This document shows, piece after piece, positions 34,301-46,300 of a stretch of DNA of 58,129 nucleotides. Made by a program: the position numbers and the translations under genes. How positions within the stretch are numbered: the first letter of the stretch is position 1; the number at the start of each line of letters is the position of its first letter. Source of the stretch: Branchiostoma floridae (taxonomy: Eukaryota > Chordata > Leptocardii > Amphioxiformes > Branchiostomatidae); NCBI RefSeq assembly GCF_000003815.2, contig NC_049982.1, positions 30,523,530 through 30,581,658 on the forward strand, read 5' to 3'. The notes under the pieces are model-generated. The model had not been told where the DNA came from. It ran no database searches and saw only the letters and a program-made list of their open reading frames with translations.

Positions 34301-37300
34301 AAACAAAAAGCAGATAATCATAAATCCATTAATTGTGAAAGGCTGTTATATTATCGGACAAATATCTATTAGTAACCTCCTTGCCAATTTAGTACATAAC
34401 GTTAGAAGTATTCTTTTACACAAGTAAAGTCTCTCACCTGCTGACACTTCGATGTCTCTCATACAACTTCCTCAGAGCTTCTGACTGCCACCGCCATATG
34501 TAGCTTATGTAGGTGGCGCTTTTTCGGCGAAAACATAATCCCAAACGTGGCTAAGTGTTTGTTCTCGCCGTCAAAAGCGCCACCTACATCAGCTACATAT
34601 AGCGGTGAGAAGTAGAACTCCAGTTAGAAGCTCTGAGGAAGATGTCTGACAGACATCGAAACCTCAGCAGGTGAGATGCTTCACCGGTTATGTAAACGAA
34701 AACTCCAATATCATATGCTCCACCAAGCTTATGAAAATACTTTCGGGTGCCTTACCAATAAATCCAGGCTTCGGTTTCACAGCTTCCGCTGGAATCCTTT
34801 CTCCAGCTCTTTTACGTATTTGGTGGTGGAACGAGGACACCATCTCGGCTTGGAAAATCTTCACACGTACCAGGACCAAGTGCTTTGGGTTGTCCTTTAG
34901 TACAAAGTCACGTATTGCATCCAGCATGTCATTCGCCATTTCTGTCACCTTACCACCAAGCATTCCTATAAATAGAAGGTAAGTGGTTTCAAACATTTTC
35001 TGTTTTATCACACAGCGGACGTTGTAATTGCTTCTTCTTTTTTTGCTCACACAATTTTATCAACCTCTGTCGCATTTCCCATCAAATCCTGTTTTCTGGA
35101 GTGTTTATGACACAAATGAAAAACACCACGATGTATTCCGCATCATCTATACTTGAAAATATGACACATAGCGTACCTGTTCCAAGAGCAGGAAATGTTA
35201 TGGATTTGAATCCATTGGAGTCAGCAGTTTTCAGACACTGCAAAATACGCTCTTTCCATCCCATGAATTTCGCAGGTGCTATGTGGATGATGTTCTGACA
35301 GCTCAGTCTGCCCGCTCCGGTGATCGCGATTCCTTTCATCATTCCACCGGCTGCCACTGGTTTGTATGGAATGCAATCAAGTAGTGAAATGCCCGTATAT
35401 AAGTTCAGCAGTATGGCAATTATTCATATAGTAAGGTTCTTTGGGCACAACCAGGGTGTTCTTACTTCCAACGTTTCGGTGTTTGGGGCGGCATTCTCGC
35501 TGCTGCAGCGCCACCTACATCGGTTATAAGTAGCAGCGAGAATCGTATCCAGCCATTCTAACCCTGATGATAGTGTCTGTAGACATATAAATGTTGGAAG
35601 TAAGTACTCCCTGGTTGTGCCTAAAGAACCTTACTATATATGGAGTAGTGTAGAGGTTCAATAATTCTGTTGTATGTACTATGTTCTAGTAATTTGTCTA
35701 TCAATGTATTTTGGCAGAGGAACTTTCTAGCTACAAAGGAAACATTTGAACGCGACTACATGGCGTTTACCTCCTTGTTTTCGTTATGTGAAGGTAAGCG
35801 TAGTAACTTAGATTTAATAAATTTAATAATAAACGGTTTGGTGTCAAGTGTACAAGTCACAAATATTGCAGAAAATATCGGTTTGATGGTTACTATGCAT
35901 ATGAAGTTGCTATTTGATCCTTTTTTTTAGAATTCGCTTGCAGAATGAATGCAAACAAGTAACGCTTGTTTACCTTTATCGGCGATGTAACCTAATTCGT
36001 TGTACTGAGGGATATCAAGTCGAAGGAAATTGATTCTAAACTACGGTACTTTTTTTAACAATGCAGTTTGAACAGCCGTTGGTTGACTTCACAATATAAC
36101 TTTTAATTACAACGAGTGAAGGTTACCCCATGGATAAAACGTTAGTTGTTACTTCTAATACATGGTACTTACCAATATTTCCGCACTCCCTCTCAATAGA
36201 TGGCCCGCCCTTGTTCCGTATTGCATTGGAAACTCCTCCTATAATAAGACGAACACACATATTCAAAAAGCTATGTATGATATGAAGACACATGATTTGA
36301 TAACTTTGCCATCTAAACCTATATTTGTACAAAATGAAATGCTTGACTTCAATCAATGTACCATGGCATACTGCAACTTAAGATTTAATTCATGGGAACT
36401 GATGTAAAGATGTAAGGGAAGTGGCAGCCATAAGGGGCGAATGGTCAAGCGACCCAGTACAATAAGAAATGGCCAGAAAAAGTGTATTATGAGCCATAAA
36501 CAAAAACCGGAAAAAGGCCCCAGAGAGCCTGTTATGGAGGCTAGGTGATTCTTCTCGATTGCCCCTCTCCTTTCTTAGATTTTAGCCAGAGCCTTGAGAG
36601 CCAGAGAAGTGTAGTATTCTGGACATGAGTGTCCTTCTGTTAAAAGTAGCCAGCTACGTTATAGTGCATCGGGTAAACCCCATTTACCTTTAGTGAGATC
36701 CAACTGTTCATTGGAGCTGTTGACTATGGCAACTGTTGTCTCTTCGGTGATGTCACCCGGCTGAACCTGTAGACACAACTTCCCTCCCACGAACGTTTGT
36801 AGCTGATTATCGGCGGGAGAGGTCATCTCAGAAAACATCAGTGCTATTGGAAAAGGACCACAACAACAAATCAGAAAGACCAAGTTCTTCGACATGATAC
36901 AAGTTAAAAATGTGTATCGACAACATTCAGTTATCACCCAGCTTCAAGGAAGGAAAACATATTGCTTTTGTCACTAAATGTTCCTCCTCCTCTTCTTCAG
37001 ACACATAAGGGCAAAGACCTGAAGACAGCTGTCACCATGGTTACTGGTACAGCAGCAGACACACTATGGTTTTTGATTACATAATGCGGAAAGTGGCCGG
37101 ACAGAGCTTTCATACAGAAGACAAGCAGTAAATTGTTGCACAAAAAGAACAACAGAAGGGATAAACTGGTGAAAGAGAGGTTAAAGAAAATTGAAGGAAA
37201 AGGCTATAACTAACCTTACAAGATGTTGACCTAAGTAAAGTTCAACTCACTTTCTTCGCCGGTCGACCGTTCGGGCGTTGCGGCCATACCGGCTCCTCCA

Positions 37301-40300
37301 CTCCGTCGATCGCGTCTTCGTGATCGTGATGTTGAACCGGCAGGTGCTGCCTGAGGAGGCGGGTCCAGTGTCGTTCCTTCAGCGCCAACGATAGATGGGG
37401 GAGAGTACGAATCAGGCACTGCTCTTGCGTGTAACGCCTTGTACTTGGTCATTATCTCGTCGAATGCCTTCAGTTGTGAGAGAAGAACATTTTAGTTAAG
37501 AACTACAACATGTTAAGAACATCAATTTCGCCACATGTCTGCTATGTTGCTGAATGTGATCTTGTTAATCAAAATAACCAACCAAGTCATGTATTTATTT
37601 AGGGACTGGTTTCAATTAGTTAACTGTGAGACCGTGGTTCAATCCTGGGTAGGCATCTCGGTCTGTGTAAGGGACATTATAACAAATTATATTAAGTTTG
37701 GTTATTAACCATTTTGACTGATTGATTGATTGGTTAGTTGATTGGTGCTCGAGGAATTCCCTTGTCTACGAGTAACTAAACCCTTCCTTATAGATATTAT
37801 CCTGCTACAGAGACAGCAAGGAAACGTGCTGTCCTATGTGCCGCTAGGCACTAGAATGGCTGAACAAACAAAGTTCAGACATTTTACACGATGGTAATGA
37901 TCGTACTTACCACCATGGACTTAGGGTCTCCTTCCCAGACGATGAAGCGAATCTCTTCAATGGAGCTCTGGGGATTCTGTTTGAAGTAATCCACGGCCTC
38001 CCCGAACAGAGCCTCAGCAACCACCTCATGTGGGAAATGTAAACCCCCTGTTCCCATTGCCGGAATGGCAATAGTTTTGTGTCCCCCTTCTTCGGCCACT
38101 TTCAGACACTTACGTACCAGCTCACGAAGAACCTGTGGATGATATGGAGTAGATGTAGAAGGAGTAGTACAAGAAGTAGTAGTGGTATATCGTGATACTC
38201 CTCAGCCCCTTGCGTCTTCGAAAAGCCATGGCGTTCGTCGATTGGTACAAGATATTTGTTGGTATCCTTTGCATACGGTACACACGCAACAAATCCTAGA
38301 CAATACTTATAAATTTCTTAGTAAAGAACATTTTCTCTTACCAATAACCAAATGCAACTTAAAATCCTAGGTTCAGTGCAGAAGCAAGATCTACTTCTCA
38401 GGCAGTTTAAGGCCTGTGGCACCTGCGGATTGTCCAGTCGAGCAGTTATATGGCAGTAACTTTTGATATAACTATCTGTTTTCAACAAAATTTGGCCAGT
38501 TGACGTAACTCACGCGTATTCAAAATATGATCAACACGGAAATTGCGGATCATGAAAATTTTGGGTAAAAAATCATATTTTGGGTAAAAAATGTGATGTT
38601 ATTAAAATGGGTCTGTGCCCACAATGAAATGACTGTCTAACTGAGTCATATTTTCTGGAGTAATAGATTATATCTCTGTGATATCTACTGTGACCGGGCC
38701 TTTTGCCGCTTTACATCGGTAAGGCTCCATTTTGGGGCAAAACCAGAATTTTTTTACAATTTTGGGGTATTTTTCGTACAAATATCAATACAGCCACGGA
38801 AATCAAAGATATTGCAAGAAGGCCCGGTTGATTCCTAAAGGTCTAAGGCTTAACCCTCAAGCACCCGACCTTTTTTGCGACTAAAATGACCGAGTGGGGT
38901 CCAAACGGACCCCAAAATGTTTTGTTCATAAAATCTTGGTACCATTTCTTATCGGCGATCATTGTGTATACATTGCTTCGTCAATGTAAGAGGAAGATTT
39001 TGAGATGTTAAGGTGTTGCTAATTTCAACTCATTATCATAATTTATGCAAAAGTTCAGAAGGACCACGTTGTGCACTAAACCTATTCCGACCAGATAGGG
39101 GAATTTTGAGGCCCTCAGCAACATTTATGTCGCATAACTCATGAACGGCTAGAGCTAAAGCTACGAAACTTGGTCATTTATCACAAAATATTGTTTGCAA
39201 AAGTTTCTGGTCAATAAAGTAAGCTTATCATTTTTGGGGGTTGCCATGGCAACCAGAATCTGACAGGCATATTTTTGCCAAAATTTGACAATTTCAATTT
39301 AAACAAGGTTTTTTTGGTAAACGACACCTGTTTTCAGACAACAATTAAATTCTATGAAATTCAATGTAATTTTCATGACTTAAAATCTATAATTTATGCT
39401 AATTTCATTACGTCATTGGTCAAAATCCAAGATGGCCGCCCTGATTAGGCAAATGACGTCATAATGTCGTCACATTACATGTTGATGACACAGAGATTTT
39501 TGTGATAAATTAGGTTAACATTCTTATCATTGTGTAAAAGTTTAGTAGTCATACTGTAAGTGGTTAAGGAGTTAGCCTCCAAAGTTTGTTTAAAAAACTG
39601 CAAATTTTTGCTGGGGTCCGTTTGGACCCCAGAGGGACTGAACACAAACTTTCTTTATAATTTTCACATTATTGTACCAATATTTGCGAAAACTTAGGAG
39701 AAGGTATAAGACATATTGACTGACAAAGTCACGGAAGGATTTTTTCTTCAGATCAAAAATGTTCAAATGGCACTTCAAAATGTACGCCTGGGGTCCAAAT
39801 GGACCCCACTCGGGTGTTTGAGGGTTTAATGAACCTAAATCTGCACAAAACTAGTAATAAAACTGGTGCCCTGATGTGGGTAGGGGCCGATGAAACATCT
39901 ACACCTTACCCTACAAGAACTGTGCCAAAGTATGTTTCACTGTACGTAACGTTAACCGATAGTAAAATATGAATGTTTTATGTCTGTATCTGTTAAATCG
40001 CTGTTGTGTCAATGCGAAATTTCGCAAGCAGTTAGCCTTATAAGGCATCAGTCAACTGCTATACAATCATTTTGGGCTAGAAATATCGATTTATAGCATT
40101 ATTTTGCTGTTTCCTTGAAGTATGAGCGCCTCGCTGTTTTCCCGCCACTCCACACCCCGGGGGGTCGGAACGCATGTTCGGACTGTACCACTTGCAGCTC
40201 TCGCGGGGGTGCCCTTTTGTTAACCGCTTCTAATTATGTCGATATTTGATAAATACTAGATCAATATCTTTAACACTCAACATTAATAAGTCTTAAAAAA

Positions 40301-43300
40301 GTAGTTAGTGTAACCCATACATCGTAAGTTCCTGTTTTCGCAATGTAACATTAGGTACTGACATCGGACCGTTCTAAAAACGCTCCGGCCAGGCGGGGTT
40401 ACCTGAGGTCACGCAGTGGTTCGAATTTCATGTTGGACCAAAATTGTCACAGGCCTTAAAGTGCCCGAGTTCCCTTCTGCCATAGCAGAAACTTTGGATC
40501 CTTTTGAATCACAATATCAAAACAATATTGGGAAGGTGAGCAAAGAATTCAAATCTACAATCAAGCGTTCACTTCATACCTTTTCCGAGTCCCCCTGCCC
40601 TCCGTCCCATCTGCACAATGCTGAGTGAATGACGGTTTGGACGTTGAGACCTGCGGGACCGCTTTCCAAGATGTCACCATCAGCAAGAGACTGGATTCCC
40701 TTCTGCGCTTTGGCATTGTTGACAAGCGTTTGCAGTTCAGGCCCACCACGATCCAGTATAGACTTGGACAGCTGACCCGAGTTCAGATTCAGGTTATGTG
40801 ATGTGCTGTTTACCATGACGTCAACCTGTAAACAATTTTGGGAGGGATGGACTTTTTCAGCATATTCTAATCAGATGATCAAAGTGACATTTGTAACAGA
40901 CTGTACAAGCACAATGATGGGGTTACTGTATGTTTGAGTTATCAGGATTTTGGAAGGTCTGTCTAGACGTCTGTATTCTTTTGATTACTGTGTCCTATAT
41001 GGTCTGGGCAACTTTTCTCAAGACAATGATAAACTTGATCTATTGATTCATACTTTGATTCTTTGATCAATAGTTTCTATTTACCCGCTGGCTTGCGATG
41101 TTGGCCTGCATGGCTGTAATGGCCTTCCCTTCTGCTGTCCGGAATCCAACATCAGTGACAGGGTCCCTCGGCTGTGATGGTCTAGGTGCGGGCTGTGATA
41201 TCGATGGTCCGGGTGTGGGCTGAGGCGGTTCTACGGGTGGTCCCTTGTTTTGTCTCCCACGACGCCTCCGGGATCTACCGGTCGGCTTGGTGCTTGAGTC
41301 GTCGGGTGGGATGTTGGTGCTGCCGGTCCCCCTGACTACACCATCGCCGTGCCTCGAGGTAAGAGCTTCCACAAACGCATCCACAGTTCGGTCGTCGTTA
41401 TTGACTAACTCAACCAATGACAGGGTTGACGATCGGTTATTCTTCCAGAACTCGTCAACTGCCTCTACGATGAGATTTGCGCACTGATCAACTGGAAAGC
41501 TGTATATGCCAGAACTGATCGCAGGAATAGCGATTGACGTATGACCTCGTCTTCCTGCTTCTTCGAGACTGCCGTAGGCTGCATCATACAATGCGTCAGC
41601 CTCTCTTCTAAACCCGCCTTGCCACAATGGCCCAACGGCATGAATGATCTCCTTGCATGTCGTCATAGCTCCAGCTGACGTCACAACCACTTGCCCATCC
41701 AGCAAACTTCTTCGGCGAGTTATCTTGTCGCATTCCGACTGTAGTACAGGCCCAGCGACATCCGAAATGCTCTTTGCAAGGCCACCGATGTGCTTCAGAT
41801 CCCTGTTTGCCGCATTGACGATGACATCGACAACATGACGGGTCAAGTCGTCCTTACGGACGGTGACTGTTTTTCCCGAGGGATACTGGAAGGTTGCTTT
41901 TAACTCATTGGTGACCACAGGAAGCTGTGGAGTTGGCTGCGGACGAAGTCCACTTGGGGTCTTGCTTTTGCTGTGGCTGTCAATGATACTGATGGTACAT
42001 TTGCACCGCTGTTCGACAGACTGGATCGCCATCTTTCCTGCTTCCTCCATAAAGTACTTTGACATCCCAGGCCTCCGCATGGGCACTTGTCCTGACACAA
42101 TGCCAACTAGTAGCTTTTTCAAAAGCGTCTCAGCCGACTGTACTCCATCTTGCGTGCCTTTGGCCGTTAGGACAAATGATCCATTCTGCTCTTGGCAAGC
42201 AATCTTCACTTGATGAGTAGCTAGCTCAGTTTCTATGTCACGGATATCATCTTTCCTGTGCTTATCAAGGAACCGAATTGCCCCGCCCTCTCCTGGGATG
42301 ACTTTGATGTGGATGGTGTTTTTTGCCAGGAAGGTGGTTACCCTGGTACTGATTTCAACGACCTGTCTGCTCTCGCCGACTATCACCACCTGCGCTACTT
42401 CACCATTGGTGGCAACCGACATCTTCAGTAAACCAGCTGAGCTTTCCTCCACGGCTTGTTTCATCTTCTGCCAGTTTCCAGTTCTTAGCACAGGCACGGA
42501 ATCTTTGGAGACGTCCACTCGCTTTTCATCAAACGTGGCTTTCACCAACTCCCTGGCTTTAGTAGCATGGTCATCGGTCAGCGCCCAAACTACCAGGTCA
42601 TCACCGGAGAGGTCTAGAACGGCCACGATTCCAGCCTTGGGGAATACTTTTGTCTTCAAATGTTGCTGAGCTTCAGATCCCTTGAGAAGAGGAAGCATTG
42701 ACGTGGATACCGGCATACGACAAGAGGTCACTTCCTGGGCCTTTTCGTACATCATCAACTTGGCTCGGGCGATTTCATCTGGGAGGCCTTTGAGTTCCAC
42801 TTTATTTACAGCTTCATCGATGGCCACTTTCATTTTCGGGAATGATTCGCGGATGCTGTCGAAAAACTTGCTTGCGTAAAGTACTTTGGTTTGGTTCGGA
42901 CGAAGATTCTTTACTTCTTCGACCACTGTGGATTTGCTCCTCTTGTACTCTTCTTCGATCTTCTTGACTTCGGCTGAGATGGTGTCCGACAGAGTCATCA
43001 CTTTGTTCCTGTCTCCAACGATCTTGATTTTACAATCAGCGTCGTCCTTCGCCACGCTGACATCGCCATCGCTGCTAGGCTCATGGTCAGCAATAACGCG
43101 GCAAACTTGTGGCCACAACGCCTGGAGGACATCGAGACTGGTGTCCAAGAACTGCTCCTGGAAGCGGGACAGTGCTTGTTTTGCGTTCTTCTCCCAATCT
43201 TTGGCGATGGCCTTGAGATTCTCTGTAGACTTGTCCATCGTAGGCTGAAGCCAGACCATAGCATCGTTTCCTTCGTGGGGCCAGGTGATGATTGTATAGT

Positions 43301-46300
43301 ACGACTTCATCTCTTCCTCCAATTCATGCTTGTATTTCTTGCGAGACGTCGCGAAACGCATGAACTCTGGATTGACCTCTTCTTGTTCACCTTTTGGGAT
43401 CAGCTGAGGTGGTTCCTCGGCATCTGTGACTGTCGATCCGAGACAAGTGTAGAAACGGTGAACCTCTACTTTGCTGTCCTGGATTGTGTGTTGCCGATCC
43501 ACGACACGTCCGATTACTAAAGATTCACAGACAAAAGAGTTAAGGTTAAGGTTACAGTTAAGGTTTGACATCTGTACCCGAAAAAGAAGAGTGCCAAGAT
43601 CGCTAACCTTCTTGAAATATTGAGACTTCTTTTGCGAACTTCTTAATTCCATAGTCATAGTCTTCATAGATTTTAGTGATCCCATATCACTTCTTCGCTT
43701 AATCAATCCGCGCTGTCTCACTCCCATTAAGGGAAATTCACAAATACAGCAAAGGATCTTGAATTGTAGGAGGTAAAAACTAACACATTGTCAACCAAGA
43801 AAGCATCCCCGTATACCGGTGGATCTCGAGGTGGACATTTCCGGATGTAAAGACAGAATGGTAGATAGCATTTTCTTTTTTCTTTACCCAAAAGACATAT
43901 TCAACATTTCCCAGACAGAAGATTTCTCTAAACTAGTTATAAAGAACGACACAAAAGGTACAAGACTGAAGTTTCCACGTATACTTTTAGGAAAGTTACG
44001 ACAACACAGCAACCCTTTAAGGATTATGTCCAGCTTTGGAAAGTGATAACCTTTATGGTCCTTGAAGAAAACCAGCGCCGTGTGTTGCTCTCTGTCCAGC
44101 TGAACGTCAGCGACGCCTCCACCACCACTACGCTTGACATTGTCGAAGTAGAGCGTTATGAGGTCAGAACTCGCTGCTTCAGGAACGTTGATGACTTGAA
44201 CGCAGTCTGTAGCGTGGACTTTTTCCGCAGTTATGACTGCTCCCTCGAGTGGTCTCTTGGGGAAGTTCTTCACCACTCGGTCGATATCTGTCAAACAATG
44301 TCAATGTAGACATGGTTACTAAATCAAGTACCCACAAGCATTCTACAAACTGTGGAAAATAGCTTTGAGTATACAAGAAGAGGATCTAGGACCTCTCAGT
44401 GTCAGGTCCTCCGATTGTATATAGCAAGCAGCTGCTTTGGCCTAAACATTAGCAGTCTCCAAATTAGACACTCCCTCCTACTAAGAATGGAAAATTACCA
44501 GCCAATCACGTTACCTTTTGACCATAGCCGGTGTCATGATTGGCAGATAACTTTCCCTCAAAAGCAGTGAGAACCAATCACAAGTCGGTACGGTACGCCA
44601 GGGTTGTTGCATAATATACAAATGCGGAGGAGCTGCATTCATGTACTTTTCAAAGACAAAGGATCCCTTTGGGAAATTCTATTTCGACAGTACACACCTG
44701 GAATCTCCCCAGAAAATATGACCATTCTCGTTCCCATGTCTCGTCCGTAGAGCGTTTGAACCTGCTCGAGGTCATCGTCTTCGTTATCTGCGCAGCACAT
44801 GGCTTCAACGTAGAGCATGAAGGTCTGCTCTGCAACGTCGTCGGGGACGTTTTTGAGCAGGAGGCGGTCGAGCTGCAAAGGAAGCTTTGAAGGAGCCGCT
44901 CTTTCTATCAATCGGGTTGTAAGCACGTCTCCAGTAAGTAAGTGTTTTCTTCCACAAACTCGTTTGGCAACTGAAAACAATAAAAGGCAATTGAACAACA
45001 CTAAACCCATGAAAAACATATTTGCATGCACAACAGTTTATCTTGTTTGTTGTGCTAATATTACGAATTTCAGAGGAACTAGAGATAAAAACCAGACGCA
45101 TGTTCTGTGAATATACATCTTAGTTACGTACATGTAGGTTATATTTGGCTTCTATAATGGATTATAAAGACTTAAGCACAGACGATGCCATGCAAAGGTT
45201 AAACAAGAAGGGCTAACAACTAGTAGATACCTGCACTGCTCTCAAACGTGATGAGGACACGGCCCTTTTCCTCTTGAATGTTTATGTCACTTAAATCTCC
45301 TCCCCCGGACTTTCTCTTGTTCTCGAAGTAGAGCTCGACGGCCTCTTGGTTGATCTTTTTGCGGAATCCGCTGATTTCTACTGTCGAACTCTCGGTTTCC
45401 TCAGGTACTGAAAGGAAAACGACAACGACGTTTTAATCGGAATGAACCTGTCATCGACGTAAGATAATACTATCGTCAAATGCATACGGAAACGTGTTTA
45501 AAATAGGGTAGGTAAGTGGTAGACAGAGCAAAAGTTTTGATTAGAATACTTCAGCTTATAAAACAAAAAGAGGGAAAATGTTGTGTACTTTCATAATATG
45601 TAGTTGTAGAAGTGACACAAATGAGGTAGCAATGAGTGTAGTTGTAGAAGTGACACTAGTAAGGTAGCCATGAGTGTAGTTGTAGGAGTGACACTAGTGA
45701 GATAGTCATGAGTGTAGTTGTAGAAGTTACACTAGTGTGGTAGCCATGAGTGTAGTTGTAGAAGTTACACAAGTGAGGTAGTCATGACTGTAGTTGTAGA
45801 AGTGACACAAATGACGTAGCAATGAGTGTAGTTGTAGAAGTGACACTAGTGAGATAGTCATGAGTGTAGCTGTAGAAGTTACACAAGTGAGGTAGTCATG
45901 ACTGTAGTTGTAGAAGTTACACTAGTGAGATAGCCATGAGTGTAGTTGTAGAAGTTACACTAGTGAGATAGCCATGAGTGTAGTTGTAGACGGGACACTA
46001 GTGAGGTAACCATGAATGTAGTTGTAGAAGTGACACTAGTGAGGTAGTCATGACTGTAGTTGTAGAGGAGACACTAGTTATGAAGCCTTGAGTGAAGTAG
46101 AAGAAGTGACACTAGTGAGGTAGCCATGAACAAAGTTGTAGAAGTGACACTAGTGATGAAGTTTTGAGTTTAGTTGTAAAAGTGACACTAATGAGGTAGC
46201 CATAACTGTAGTTGTAGAAGTGACACTAGTGATGTAGTCATGACTTTAGTCGTAGAAGTGACACTAGTGATGTAGTCATGAGTGTAGTTGTAGAAGTAAC

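Noticed and set aside
37631-37650. Second tRNA-derived SINE in intron 8
   Set aside because: Only a B-box-like string is visible; without an A box or body it is too weak to call.
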